A stretch of DNA of 64,000 nucleotides from Flavobacterium anhuiense (GCF_004151235.1 NZ_JUIV01000002.1:310001-374000); one strand, 5' to 3'. Positions 45,697-55,481 are shown, numbered from the stretch's first letter. Notes: a model not told the origin generated them from the sequence alone. Numbers and translations are program-made.

Positions 45697-46116
45697 TGTA
45701 ATGGGCTATTTTTTTATTCTCCAAAATCAATCTTATAAGATTATATTTATTTAAACTGATTTCAGGGTGCAAAGATAACAGATTAAGTTCGGAAATTAAG
45801 CGTTTTTGAATTGTAATTATTGATATTGAGATTATTCAAAATTATTTAAAAGTATTTTGTATTGAAAATCATAATCAAGAATGATTCATCGATTTAATGT
45901 TGGGAGAAAAGTATTTCCAATTTAAACGAATATTTTTTGCGTAAGTTTTTCTTCCAATTAAATAAAATTCTCACAAAACTTCGCTATATTTGATAGCCCA
46001 AATCGATGATTGCCAGACATGAAAAAAATATGTGAAGACTAAGGTTTTTGAGTAATTTATTGGGTTTTCGGTATTTTTTTTAAAAGTTGTTTCTACCAAT
46101 TTAAAACTTTAAAAAT
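45697..46116. other. divergent promoter region of mrp and the L,D-transpeptidase gene
   Basis: On the minus strand TATCTTTG (45777-45770) fits the -7 element for mrp. On the plus strand TATATTTG (45985-45992) fits one for the transpeptidase gene, leaving a leader of about 118 nt. No gene is seen. Confidence 0.5.
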
Positions 46117-47718
46117 ATGCGAAATTTTACTTTTTCTTTAATTATTATTACAGTCAGTTTTTTTGCATTTTCATTTAATTCATTATCTAACAATGCCAAA
46201 AGCAGAGCTGACTTAACAAATCGAAAAACTGTTTCGATTATTACTATCGATGCAGCATCAATTAATGCCTTTTTTAAAAAATATCCTAAGCTTAAAAAGT
46301 ATCAGAAAGATGTTGAGGATATTTATAAAACCAAACAGTATAAATCTATTTGGTATGATGATAAAAGCATTACCGAATTTGGATCATTATTGTATCAGAA
46401 AGTAAATGTTCTGAAAGATCAAGGAATTGAAGATAAAATGCCTTACAAAGAACAGATAGATGAGGCTTTTAATGAAAGCACTTCCAATAAACCATCGCAG
46501 CTGGACACCGAATTACTGTTAACCAGTATGTACGTATTTTATGCAAGCAATGTGTATTCTGGAGTTGATCCTGCGACATTAAAAAAAATAGGATGGTACT
46601 TGCCTGCAAAATCTATTTCGTATGCTCACATTCTGGATTCATTGATGGTTGATACAGATCGATTAGATAAAGATGATAATCTTTTATTCAGCCAATATTA
46701 CAAACTGAAAGATGCATTGAAAAAATATCGTAAAATCGAAACCGATAATCTTTGGCAGAAAATTACAATTGACAGTGCTAATTTTAAGGATTTAAGACCA
46801 GATGACACAGCTATTGCCATAAAACAAATTAGAAATCGCTTATATGTAGTAGGAGATCTAAAACGAGATTCTGGAAGTGATATTTATGATGAAGAATTAA
46901 TGGCGGGAGTTTTGAATTATAAAAAAAGATATAATTTAAAAATTAATTATGCCCTAACGAGAGATATTATCAACCAAATGAATGAGCCAATCGGTAAAAG
47001 AATCAGAACCATTATGTTGAATATGGAAAGATGCAGATGGATTCCTACCAAATTGGCCAAAGCTGAAGAGTATGTTATGGTTAATATTCCATCATTCAGA
47101 CTGTTTTATGTTAAGGACGGAAAGTATGATCTCGTTTCGGATATTTTTGTTGGCAACAGGCTTAGTGAAACAGTAATTTTTAGCGGAAATATGGATCGGA
47201 TTGTGTTTAGTCCATATTGGTACGTGCCAACAAGTATTATTCAAAATGAATTAAAACTCCAGATCGCAAATGATAAAAATTATTTGGCAGATCATAATAT
47301 GGAATGGAATGGTGGGAAAGTACGACAAAAACCAGGACCAAAAAATTCTCTGGGATTAGTAAAATTTATGTTCCCGAATCCGAATGATATTTATATGCAT
47401 GATACGCCTGCAAAAAGCTTATTTGAATTTGAAAAACGTACTTTTAGCCATGGTTGCATAAATGTAAAAGAAGCCAAACAGCTTGCATTGCATATTTTGA
47501 AAGACGATCCTGATTGGCCAGTAGATAAAATTGAAAGCGCTATGAGCGGCGAAAAAGAAACAACCTGTATGCTCAAACGTAAAATTCCGGTTTATATAGG
47601 TTATTTTACCTGTTGGGTTCAGGACAATGGAGAAGTAAATTTTTTTCCAGACGTATATGATCGCGACCAAAGTTTGGACAAGCTGATTTATAATGACGCT
47701 GTAACAATGAGAGATTAA
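46117..47718 (+). CDS. L,D-transpeptidase (YcbB-like)
   Basis: A 533-residue exported cell-wall enzyme forming 3-3 crosslinks or anchoring proteins. An N-terminal signal segment is followed by a scaffold region, a short peptidoglycan-binding-like stretch and a YkuD catalytic domain. The catalytic domain carries MHDTPAKSLFEFEKRTFSHG and CINVKEA, with the catalytic Cys at residue 447 and His in SHGC. The length and layout match the large YcbB/LdtD group. It is a single-gene unit closed by a terminator. Confidence 0.92.
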   Translation: MRNFTFSLIIITVSFFAFSFNSLSNNAKSRADLTNRKTVSIITIDAASINAFFKKYPKLKKYQKDVEDIYKTKQYKSIWYDDKSITEFGSLLYQKVNVLKDQGIEDKMPYKEQIDEAFNESTSNKPSQLDTELLLTSMYVFYASNVYSGVDPATLKKIGWYLPAKSISYAHILDSLMVDTDRLDKDDNLLFSQYYKLKDALKKYRKIETDNLWQKITIDSANFKDLRPDDTAIAIKQIRNRLYVVGDLKRDSGSDIYDEELMAGVLNYKKRYNLKINYALTRDIINQMNEPIGKRIRTIMLNMERCRWIPTKLAKAEEYVMVNIPSFRLFYVKDGKYDLVSDIFVGNRLSETVIFSGNMDRIVFSPYWYVPTSIIQNELKLQIANDKNYLADHNMEWNGGKVRQKPGPKNSLGLVKFMFPNPNDIYMHDTPAKSLFEFEKRTFSHGCINVKEAKQLALHILKDDPDWPVDKIESAMSGEKETTCMLKRKIPVYIGYFTCWVQDNGEVNFFPDVYDRDQSLDKLIYNDAVTMRD

Positions 47719-47724
47719 ACATAA

Positions 47725-47762
47725 AAGCCCGACGGATTTTACTGAAATCTGTCGGGCTTCTT
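47725..47762. terminator. terminator
   Basis: AAGCCCGACGGATTT / AAATCTGTCGGGCTT stem with one G-T pair, followed by CTTT. It lies between convergent genes. Confidence 0.85.
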
Positions 47763-47784
47763 TAAAAAAAAATGGTCTACAAGC

Positions 47785-50214
47785 TTATTCGTATTTTAAA
47801 TATTTTAATACATCGATTTTGGTGACCTGAAACGCTTTTGTTAAAACAATTATTAAAGTTAAGAGCAAAAGAGAAATCAAGGCGATTAGGAACGGAATTG
47901 ATGATATTCCAATTCTAAAAGCGAAATCCTCAAGCCATTTCTGTAATAAGACATAAGCAGGAATAATTCCGATTCCAAATCCTATTAAACAGAAAACAAT
48001 ATATTGTTTCGATAATTCTTTTAGGAGTATATCTGTTTCGGCTCCTAATGTTTTTCGAATGGCGATTTCTTTCAGTCTTCTCTCCATCGAAAATGATGCC
48101 AAAGCAAACAATCCAAATATAGCAATTATAATCACAACTAAATTTAGAATAAAAAATAGATTTTTTTGTTTTATTTGTTCTTGATATGTTTTTGCAAATC
48201 CTTTATTAACAAATTCATATTCAAATGGATAGTCTGGGTTTACATTTTTCTCCCAATACAATTTCAAATTTTCTAACGTTTCTGTTAAATTATTTGGAGA
48301 TACCTTTATAAGTACATTATTAAAATTATTCCACTTTAAAGTTTTAAGATTAATAAAAACCATTGGCGGAATTTTATTTTGCAATCCAGTTAGATTGAAA
48401 TCTTTCACAACTCCAACAATCTTAAATTTTAAATTATCGCTGCCGTTTATGCTCCATCCAGAAGTTATAACTGTATTAATCGGGTCTTTCAGGTTAAGAG
48501 CTTTAACCAGCGTTTCGTTCATAAGCATACTACTTATAGTATCTGAAGCAAATTGAGGAGATAAATCTCGTCCTTTGACTATTTTTATTTTCATCAAGTC
48601 AAGGAAACCAAAATCCATTTCGATGTTTTTTGGCTGTACAAAAATGCCATTATGTTTAAATCCTGAACTTGAACCGCTTGTTGTTCCGAAAACCCCTGCA
48701 AACGTAGAAATGTCTACAACGCCAGGAATTTTTTTAATTTCTTGTTTGGCGACTAAATATTCATCAGTTCTTTTGTTTCTGTCTAAAGTGTAGTAAGGAA
48801 CCGAAAGTACCTGATCACCGCTAAAGCCCAAATCTTTCTCCATCATATACTTCACTTGAGAATTTACAATTAGTGCTCCAATGATAAAGAAGGCAGCGAT
48901 TCCGAATTGAAAAATAAGCATCGAATTACGAATCCAAATACCACTTTTGCTTCTTGAGAAATTCCCTTTCAAAACTTTTAAAGTTTCGAAATTTGCAATA
49001 TAAATGGCAGGGAAAATACCCGCAAAAATGATTACTAATCCAAATATTAAAATAAGCTGCAGGTAAAACTCACTGCCATTCATGGTCAGTGTTTTGTTCA
49101 AGAAATTATTGTAGTAAGGCAAGGAAAGCTCCACAATTGCTAAAGCAAATAAAATAGCCAGCGTAACAATTATAGCAGTTTCAAAAATAAACTGAGTAAT
49201 AATCTGGTTTTTTGTAGCGCCCACAATTTTGCGTACACCGACTTCTTTTGCACGCTTTATTGCCGATGCTGTTGCCAAATTGATGTAGTTTACCAATGAT
49301 AAAACTAGAATCAAAATAGATAAACCGCTCATGATATAAAGCAGTTTTAGATTGCCAACTCCTTCAGGATAATTTTGTCCGGCAGAACTTTTGGTTCCGT
49401 ACAGACGAGATGTTTTTAATTGATCTAAAATGACTTTTACTTCGCCATTTTCTTTTACATACTGCTCAACTGTCATCCCACTTTCTTTGGCATCTTTTAC
49501 TGTTCTGTTTACAAAATAAACATTCTGCATTTTCTTTAAAACAGAGGCGACAGCAACATCTTTTTTGATTTTAATTAATAAACCATAATTAAAATTTCCC
49601 CATTGATTTAAGTCGTTTTCTCTTTTTACGCCACTAAAAACATAAGAAGGTTCTATAGATGAAGGCTTAATAATGCGGTAAACCGATTTTATAGTATAAT
49701 TTTTATTGCCGTAAGAGATAGATTTGCCAATAGGATCTTCGTTTTTAAAAAGTAGTTTGGCTTGTTCGTCAGAGATAGCAACGCTATTTTTTTCTTTTAA
49801 AATATTGGTTTTTGCACCTTTTACAATTTCAAAAGGAAAAAAATCGAAGAAATTTTCATCACTCATAGTGATGTCTTTAGTCATCAGTTTTTGATCTTGA
49901 TATTTAATGATATCTTGATCGTACCAAGTGTGAAAAAAACAGATGTTTTCAATTTCGGGAATTGTGGCTTTACAAGTTTCTCCAAACGGAATAGAGTTAG
50001 AGCCCCAAGTGTCTCCAGAACTTATTCTGTTGAGAACCATATACGTATTCTCTTTTCCAGGATTCCATTGGTCGTAAGAATGTTCGTTATTCCAATATAA
50101 AATCGCAAAAATAACAGAAGCGATCCCGATGCTTAATCCGAGCACATTTAAAAGCGAAAACAGTTTGCTTTGCTTTAAATGATATATAAATATTTTAAAC
50201 CAGTTAAAAATCAT
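47785..50214 (-). CDS. ABC transporter permease, MacB/FtsX type
   Basis: An 809-residue permease with two FtsX repeats. A first TM (LFSLLNVLGLSIGIASVIFA) is followed by a large periplasmic MacB_PCD domain, then three TMs with the RAKEVGVRKIVGATKNQI coupling motif. A second periplasmic domain and TM set (RLKEIAIRKTLGAE) end the protein. Such proteins act as mechanotransducers exporting peptides or toxins, or serve lipoprotein/stress functions. It works with the ATPase at 50346 and adaptor at 51141 and is probably under sigma-54 control. Confidence 0.92.
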   Translation of the reverse strand: MIFNWFKIFIYHLKQSKLFSLLNVLGLSIGIASVIFAILYWNNEHSYDQWNPGKENTYMVLNRISSGDTWGSNSIPFGETCKATIPEIENICFFHTWYDQDIIKYQDQKLMTKDITMSDENFFDFFPFEIVKGAKTNILKEKNSVAISDEQAKLLFKNEDPIGKSISYGNKNYTIKSVYRIIKPSSIEPSYVFSGVKRENDLNQWGNFNYGLLIKIKKDVAVASVLKKMQNVYFVNRTVKDAKESGMTVEQYVKENGEVKVILDQLKTSRLYGTKSSAGQNYPEGVGNLKLLYIMSGLSILILVLSLVNYINLATASAIKRAKEVGVRKIVGATKNQIITQFIFETAIIVTLAILFALAIVELSLPYYNNFLNKTLTMNGSEFYLQLILIFGLVIIFAGIFPAIYIANFETLKVLKGNFSRSKSGIWIRNSMLIFQFGIAAFFIIGALIVNSQVKYMMEKDLGFSGDQVLSVPYYTLDRNKRTDEYLVAKQEIKKIPGVVDISTFAGVFGTTSGSSSGFKHNGIFVQPKNIEMDFGFLDLMKIKIVKGRDLSPQFASDTISSMLMNETLVKALNLKDPINTVITSGWSINGSDNLKFKIVGVVKDFNLTGLQNKIPPMVFINLKTLKWNNFNNVLIKVSPNNLTETLENLKLYWEKNVNPDYPFEYEFVNKGFAKTYQEQIKQKNLFFILNLVVIIIAIFGLFALASFSMERRLKEIAIRKTLGAETDILLKELSKQYIVFCLIGFGIGIIPAYVLLQKWLEDFAFRIGISSIPFLIALISLLLLTLIIVLTKAFQVTKIDVLKYLKYE

Positions 50215-50266
50215 TTTGATGTATATTTTTTATAGTTGATATGGCTGTTTTGGTAAACCTTTCGGT

Positions 50267-50338
50267 TTATATCATAGTAAATATTTTGCACACTAGTTCT
50301 ACCAGAACCACAAGTGCAGTAACAATAATTTTAATCAT
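50267..50338 (-). CDS. possible 23-residue membrane peptide
   Basis: The frame MIKIIVTALVVLVELVCKIF then TMI is a single hydrophobic helix with one Glu and one Lys. It starts 7 bp after the ATPase stop and ends 52 bp before the permease start. The position in an efflux operon resembles small-membrane-protein regulators, but such a short frame may be chance. Confidence 0.3.
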   Translation of the reverse strand: MIKIIVTALVVLVELVCKIFTMI

Positions 50339-50345
50339 CACTTTA

Positions 50346-51053
50346 TTATTTAGCGTCCATAAAAACATCAACATTTCGTTGATTTAACTTTTCAGAAAAT
50401 ATAACTCCGTCTTTCATATGAATGGTTCTCTGCGAAAAAGAAGCGTCATAATCAGAGTGGGTAACCATCAAAATGGTAGCGCCTTTAGCGTGTAGATCGG
50501 TTAAAAGTTCCATTACCTCATTACCGTTTTTACTGTCTAAGTTTCCTGTTGGCTCATCGGCCAAAATAATTTTCGGATCGTTTACCAAAGCTCTTGCAAC
50601 CGCAACTCTCTGCTGCTGACCTCCAGAAAGCTGTTGCGGGAAATGTTTTAAACGATGAGAGATATTTAATTTTTCAGCAATAGCTTCAATTTTTTGTTTT
50701 CTTTCAGAAGCTTTTACATTATTGTAAAGCAAAGGCAATTCGATATTATCATAAACAGAAAGCTCATCGATTAGGTTGAAATTCTGAAAAATGAAACCAA
50801 TGTTTTCTTTTCTCACCTGCGCTCTTCCTTTTTCTTTAAGCCCGATCATTTCTTGATCTAGTAATTTGTAGCTTCCGCCGCTAGCGCCGTCAAGAAGACC
50901 GATTATATTTAATAAAGTCGATTTTCCACATCCCGAAGGCCCCATGATAGTTAAAAAATCTCCTTTTTTTATTTCTAAATTGATACCGCTCAAAGCAGCA
51001 GTTTCTATTTCTTCTGTTCTAAAAACTTTGGTTAAATTCTGAATTGTGATCAT
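50346..51053 (-). CDS. ABC transporter ATPase, MacB/LolD type
   Basis: A 235-residue nucleotide-binding subunit with Walker A GPSGCGKSTLLNIIG, the Q-loop region FQNFNLIDELSVYDNIELPL, signature LSGGQQQRVAVARAL, Walker B IILADEPTGNLD and the H-loop VTHSD. All motifs are intact. It energises the FtsX-type permease downstream. Confidence 0.95.
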   Translation of the reverse strand: MITIQNLTKVFRTEEIETAALSGINLEIKKGDFLTIMGPSGCGKSTLLNIIGLLDGASGGSYKLLDQEMIGLKEKGRAQVRKENIGFIFQNFNLIDELSVYDNIELPLLYNNVKASERKQKIEAIAEKLNISHRLKHFPQQLSGGQQQRVAVARALVNDPKIILADEPTGNLDSKNGNEVMELLTDLHAKGATILMVTHSDYDASFSQRTIHMKDGVIFSEKLNQRNVDVFMDAK

Positions 51054-51140
51054 AATTTTTAAGGTTTTGAAATGTTATTAAAATCGTTTTTTGATTGATG
51101 ATTGATCTTTTATAATTGTAAATTGTAAAACTGAGACTAT

Positions 51141-52391
51141 CTACTGCGACTGCGACTCAAGAGAAAGCTCTTCGATGTCTTTGTAATCGGTATAAGAAGA
51201 AGTGACTACAGATTCGCCTTCTTTTAAGCCTTCTAAAACTTCGTAATAAGAAGGATTTTCGCGTCCTAATTTGATGTTTCTTCTCACGGCTTTGTTTCCG
51301 TTTACTACAAAAATCCATTTTCCGGCTGCTTCCTGATTAAAAGCACCTCTCGGGATCACTAAAGTTTTATTCTTTTCAGATAAAATCAATTTTACCCCAA
51401 AGCTAAGTCCATCCTGAAGCACGATATTTTCTTTAGAAACGAAAGCCAACTCTACAGTAAAACGTCCGCCTTTAACCTCAGGAATCACTTTAGTCACGAT
51501 GACTTCAAGATTTTTGCCTTTAAATTCTACTTGTCCTTTTAATCCTTCTCTAAGTTTTTCCAGATAAAATTCATCTACTTCAGCAGTCAATTTGTATCCT
51601 TTATTAGAGTCTATTTTTCCGATGCTCGCACCTGCCTGAAAAGTTTTTCCTAAAACAGGTTCAAAAGAAGTCAATCGTCCTGTTTCTGGTGCTGTGATTA
51701 AAAAGTTCTTTTTGTTATTTCTAAGAATATCCAAACTTTTTTCCATAGTCTGGATCGAACGGTTTATTTGAGAAATTTGAACCTGATTGCTTTGTTTCTC
51801 TTTTTGAATGCTCTGCTGAATTGTTCTTTTACGTTCTTCCTGAAAACGAAGGCTTTCCTTAAAGGTGTTCCAGTCATTTTTAGAAATTACATCTTTCTCG
51901 TACAGCTTTGCATTCATATCGTACAATCTTTTGGCATCGTTGTAATCATGTTCAATTAAAACTAAATCTTTATTTAAGTTTAATTCCTGATTTCTGATGT
52001 TTAATTTCCCCGTATTCAAATTGTTGATTTGTTCAATAATAGCAGTTTCCTGAGTCAGATAATTCAATTCTGTGTTCGGATTGTACAAACGAGCTAGCGA
52101 TTGCCCTTTGGTAACCATTGCGCCATTTTCTACAAAAATCTCTTTTACAGAACCGCCTTCGGTAACGTTTACCAGCATCACATTCAAAGGTTCTACTTTT
52201 GCTTGAAAAACTACGAAATCTTCAAAAAAGGCTTTTTCTGCTTTTTGAATTACCAATTCGTCTGCTTTTACATTTAAAGTTCTTTTAGTGTTAAAAGCAA
52301 AAACCGAGATGGTAAGCAAAACTAAAAAAACAGCAATTGCTATTGCGAAATATCTAAATTTTTTATTTTTACGAGGAATTATCGTGTCCAT
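51141..52391 (-). CDS. HlyD/RND-type periplasmic adaptor
   Basis: A 416-residue adaptor. The start is taken at ATG 52391 (MDTIIPRKNKKFRYFAIAIA), because an ATG at 52418 lies about where the sigma-54 element places the transcription start. An N-terminal TM anchor is followed by a lipoyl half (VTEGGSVKEIFVENGAMVTK), a long coiled coil at about 115-215 and a beta-barrel domain. It would join the MacB-like pump to an outer-membrane channel. It is first in the efflux operon. Confidence 0.9.
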   Translation of the reverse strand: MDTIIPRKNKKFRYFAIAIAVFLVLLTISVFAFNTKRTLNVKADELVIQKAEKAFFEDFVVFQAKVEPLNVMLVNVTEGGSVKEIFVENGAMVTKGQSLARLYNPNTELNYLTQETAIIEQINNLNTGKLNIRNQELNLNKDLVLIEHDYNDAKRLYDMNAKLYEKDVISKNDWNTFKESLRFQEERKRTIQQSIQKEKQSNQVQISQINRSIQTMEKSLDILRNNKKNFLITAPETGRLTSFEPVLGKTFQAGASIGKIDSNKGYKLTAEVDEFYLEKLREGLKGQVEFKGKNLEVIVTKVIPEVKGGRFTVELAFVSKENIVLQDGLSFGVKLILSEKNKTLVIPRGAFNQEAAGKWIFVVNGNKAVRRNIKLGRENPSYYEVLEGLKEGESVVTSSYTDYKDIEELSLESQSQ

Positions 52392-52421
52392 TTTATAATT
52401 TATTTTACTGATAATCAATAG

Positions 52422-52436
52422 GTAAATACTGTGCCA
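52422..52436 (-). promoter_or_regulatory. sigma-54 (-24/-12) promoter of the efflux operon
   Basis: On the minus strand TGGCAC (52436-52431), five bases (AGTAT), then TTAC (52425-52422). The consensus is TGGCAC-N5-TTGC, so only the -12 G differs. It lies 31 bp before the adaptor start and next to a divergent NtrC-type regulator gene. Confidence 0.7.
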
Positions 52437-52470
52437 TAAAATTTATTATTTGTAAAGTGTTGATTTTAAA

Positions 52471-52538
52471 GAAGCTTTAAAAAGCGCTTCAAAAAAGCAG
52501 TGTCCGATAATGAACAGTTGACCGTTCGGAAGCGGACA
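52471..52538. promoter_or_regulatory. inverted repeats, possible activator sites
   Basis: GAAGC/GCTTC arms lie at 52471-52490. A nested pair follows: TGTCCG (52501-52506) with CGGACA (52533-52538), and inside it GAAC (52512-52515) with GTTC (52524-52527). The distance upstream of the sigma-54 element suits enhancer sites of the adjacent regulator. Confidence 0.5.
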
Positions 52539-52551
52539 GAAAAAAGACCAC

Positions 52552-53904
52552 ATGAGAAAAAAACTAGCCCAAATATTAGTTGTCGACGATCAGGAAGAAA
52601 TTCTTTTTTCTGCAAAAATGATTCTTAAAAAGCATTTCGAAACCATTTTTACAACCAATAGTCCCAAAAAAATCATTTCAATTTTAAGCGAAAATGAAAT
52701 AAATGTGGTTTTGCTGGATATGAATTACCGAATTGGTTTTGAAGACGGGCGCGAAGGAATTCATTGGCTGAAAGAAATCAAAGAGCTTTCTCCACAAACT
52801 ATTGTGATTTTAATGACCGCTTTTGGTAAAATAGAAACTGCTGTAGAAGGGATTAAAATTGGTGCTTTTGATTATGTTCTAAAGCCTTGGAACAACGAAA
52901 AACTATTAGAAGTTATTGATAAGGCTGTTGCCGAAAGCAGAAAAAACAGTAAAAAAACAACTTCAGAAAAATTAGAAAAGACCGAGAAAAAATATTTTGT
53001 CGGGACTTCGGCAAAAATAAAACAAGCGTATTCTATTGCTGAAAAAGTAGCCCGAACAGATGCCAATGTTTTGATTCTCGGCGAAAACGGAACAGGAAAA
53101 TATGTTTTTGCAGAATTTATCCATCAGCATTCAGAAAGGAAAAATCAGCCTTTTGTGCAAGTAGATTTGGGTTCGTTAAGTGATAATCTATTCGAAAGCG
53201 AACTTTTCGGTTATGCCAAAGGAGCTTTTACAGATGCTAAAATCGATACTCCTGGCCGTTTTGAAAATGCCTCAAACGGAACTATTTTTTTAGATGAAAT
53301 CGGGAATATTCCGCTGCATCTTCAAGCTAAATTATTACATGTTTTGCAAACCAAAACCGTAACGCGTTTGGGCGAAAGCAAGCCAAGACCATTAAATGTT
53401 CGTGTAATCGCAGCTACAAACAGTGATATAAAAAATGAGGTAAAGAATAAAACGTTCCGTGAAGATTTATTGTACAGAATAAATACAATGGAAATAAATC
53501 TTCCGTCTCTTCGTGAAAGAAAAGATGATATTGTGCCAATGGCAAACTTTATTTTGGAGCAGATTGCCGAAAAATATAATCAGGAAAACTGGCGTTTTGA
53601 GGATAATGCGGCATCATATCTGGAAAAATATCCGTGGAAAGGAAACGTCCGCGAAATGGAAAATAAAATCGAACGCGCTTTGATTTTAGCTGAAAACAAT
53701 ACGATTTCTGTAATGGATTTGGATATTTTGGACTTTGAAGAGATTCAGGAAAATGATGAAAATCCATTATCAGAAATGGAAAAAGGCGCAATCGAAAAAG
53801 CATTGTTCAAACACAACGGGAACATCAGTAAAACTGCAGAAGAATTAGGATTGTCGCGCGCTGCACTTTATAGAAGGATTGAAAAATACGATTTAAAAAA
53901 TTAA
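52552..53904 (+). CDS. sigma-54-dependent response regulator, NtrC/AtoC type
   Basis: A 450-residue regulator. The receiver domain has D12/D13, phospho-acceptor D56 (VVLLDMNY) and K in VLKPW. The AAA+ domain has Walker A LGENGTGKYVFAEFIHQHS, the sigma-54 loop GYAKGAFTDAKID (GAFTDA in place of GAFTGA, as is frequent in this phylum), Walker B GTIFLDEIGN and the arginine-finger region FREDLLYRIN. A Fis-type HTH ends it (ISKTAEELGLSRAALYRRIE). It probably activates the divergent efflux operon, with the kinase downstream as its partner. Confidence 0.95.
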   Translation: MRKKLAQILVVDDQEEILFSAKMILKKHFETIFTTNSPKKIISILSENEINVVLLDMNYRIGFEDGREGIHWLKEIKELSPQTIVILMTAFGKIETAVEGIKIGAFDYVLKPWNNEKLLEVIDKAVAESRKNSKKTTSEKLEKTEKKYFVGTSAKIKQAYSIAEKVARTDANVLILGENGTGKYVFAEFIHQHSERKNQPFVQVDLGSLSDNLFESELFGYAKGAFTDAKIDTPGRFENASNGTIFLDEIGNIPLHLQAKLLHVLQTKTVTRLGESKPRPLNVRVIAATNSDIKNEVKNKTFREDLLYRINTMEINLPSLRERKDDIVPMANFILEQIAEKYNQENWRFEDNAASYLEKYPWKGNVREMENKIERALILAENNTISVMDLDILDFEEIQENDENPLSEMEKGAIEKALFKHNGNISKTAEELGLSRAALYRRIEKYDLKN

Positions 53905-53920
53905 AGAAAATGAGTAGCGT

Positions 53921-54030
53921 CCAGCTTTAGCTGGATGTTATTTTGAGATAAGATTGGGGCTTTAGCCAAACTTACGCGTTTTGGCTAAAGCCTATTTCTG
54001 TAAATAATATATCTCTCCAGCTAAAGCTGG
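53921..54030. repeat. three palindromic words between regulator and kinase genes
   Basis: CCAGCTTTAGCTGG (53921-53934) and its reverse complement CCAGCTAAAGCTGG (54017-54030) flank a hairpin GGCTTTAGCCAAA / TTTTGGCTAAAGCC (53958-53992). It separates two genes expected to be co-expressed. Confidence 0.8.
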
Positions 54031-54048
54031 AGGCAATTCAAAAAAATA

Positions 54049-55374
54049 ATGAAGAATTGGAAGTTTTATAATGCCTTGTTTCTGAGAGTCGTGTTTGTCA
54101 TGGTACTCTTCCTTGCCAGCGCATTATTGTTTTATAAAGGATTTCGATTCAATGGTATTTTGGCTGGAGTTTTCGTTTTGATTTTTCTTTTCGAAATGTA
54201 TTTTTTCGTCAAAAATCAGTTGTTGTTTTATGATAAAACCATACACTCAATTTTGCATGATGACTTTTCTGCCCATTTTCCGGAAGAGCATAAAAGAGAT
54301 AATTTCAATAGTTTGTATCTGTTGTACGATACACTAAAAACCCAGAGACAAGAACAGACTTCCAAAGAAATAATCTATCGTTCGATTTTGAACAGTATAG
54401 ATACTGCAGCCTTAATTTTAGAGAAAGAAAACGATTCTTGGTCTGTTTTTATAATGAATGACTGTTTTTCAAATCTCTTCAAAGTGCCAAAAGTAAGCCA
54501 TTGGCAATATCTTAAAAACTATCTTCCGAGTTTATGCAATGAAATTGAAAAGGTTGGTTTTACAGAACTTAAGACTGCCATTTCTATCAAAATTGAAGAT
54601 CAAGACCTTCAGACTTTTATGCTTCAGACTTCGCATACTCAAACGTATAATAAAGAGTATTTTATCATTTTACTGGATAGCATTCAGCGTGTAATCGAGA
54701 AAAAAGAAAAAGAAGCATGGATTAATTTAATGAAGATTATTTCGCATGAATTAATGAATTCTTTAACGCCGATTCGTGCGCTTTCGCAGAATTTGCTTCA
54801 TATTGTAGATCAGGAAGAATTAGAAGAAGATGATTTTGAAGACATCAAAAGCAGTATTTCGACTATTATCAATAGAAGTGATCATTTACAGTTTTTTGTA
54901 GAGAATTATCGTAAGCTGGCAATGCTGCCAACGCCAAACAAGCAAATGACGCCAATTAATGCTTTATTTGAAGATTGTTTACGAATTATGAGTCCGATCT
55001 TGAAAGACGAAGGAATCGAATTGATAAATGAAATACACAGTTCACGTTCTATTATGATTGATAAAAATCAAATGGAACAAGTAATTATCAATTTGATTAC
55101 CAATAGTATTCATGCATTAAAAGAAAAAACAGAAAAGAAACTGCTAATTTCGAGTTATACTGAAAACAATCGCTTTTTTATTGTGATTGCCGATAATGGA
55201 AAAGGGGTTGATGCTGAGATTCGAGATAAAGTTTTTCTTCCGTTTTTCACGACTAGAAAAGATGGTGCAGGAATTGGATTAACGCTTTCTAAAAATATTA
55301 TAGAAGCCCATGGAGGTTATCTAAGCTATCAAACCGACGAAGATAAAACGAGTTTTGTGATTTGCTTGATCTGA
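54049..55374 (+). CDS. sensor histidine kinase
   Basis: A 441-residue kinase. Two N-terminal membrane helices (FLRVVFVMVLFLASALLFYK, GILAGVFVLIFLFEMYFF) have almost no periplasmic loop between them. A PAS-like region follows. The phospho-acceptor H233 lies in IISHELMNSLTPIRALSQNL. The ATPase domain has the N box LITNSIHALKE, DNGKGV and GAGIGLTLS. It most likely phosphorylates the response regulator encoded 145 bp upstream. The short sensor suggests detection of a membrane or cytosolic signal. Confidence 0.93.
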   Translation: MKNWKFYNALFLRVVFVMVLFLASALLFYKGFRFNGILAGVFVLIFLFEMYFFVKNQLLFYDKTIHSILHDDFSAHFPEEHKRDNFNSLYLLYDTLKTQRQEQTSKEIIYRSILNSIDTAALILEKENDSWSVFIMNDCFSNLFKVPKVSHWQYLKNYLPSLCNEIEKVGFTELKTAISIKIEDQDLQTFMLQTSHTQTYNKEYFIILLDSIQRVIEKKEKEAWINLMKIISHELMNSLTPIRALSQNLLHIVDQEELEEDDFEDIKSSISTIINRSDHLQFFVENYRKLAMLPTPNKQMTPINALFEDCLRIMSPILKDEGIELINEIHSSRSIMIDKNQMEQVIINLITNSIHALKEKTEKKLLISSYTENNRFFIVIADNGKGVDAEIRDKVFLPFFTTRKDGAGIGLTLSKNIIEAHGGYLSYQTDEDKTSFVICLI

Positions 55375-55397
55375 AAATAATGATGTGAAACTACCTT

Positions 55398-55462
55398 TGT
55401 CACCCTGAGCGAAGTCGAAGGGCTTATTACATGAGTGGGCTTCGACTCCGCTCAGCCTGACA
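55398..55462. repeat. REP-like inverted repeat (CCCTGAGC..GAAGTCGAAG)
   Basis: TGTCACCCTGAGCGAAGTCG then AAGGGC faces GGGCTTCGACTCCGCTCAGC then CTGACA. Elements with these words are widespread between Bacteroidetes genes. It lies between convergent genes. Confidence 0.8.
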
Positions 55463-55481
55463 GATGATTTATGACTGTTTT

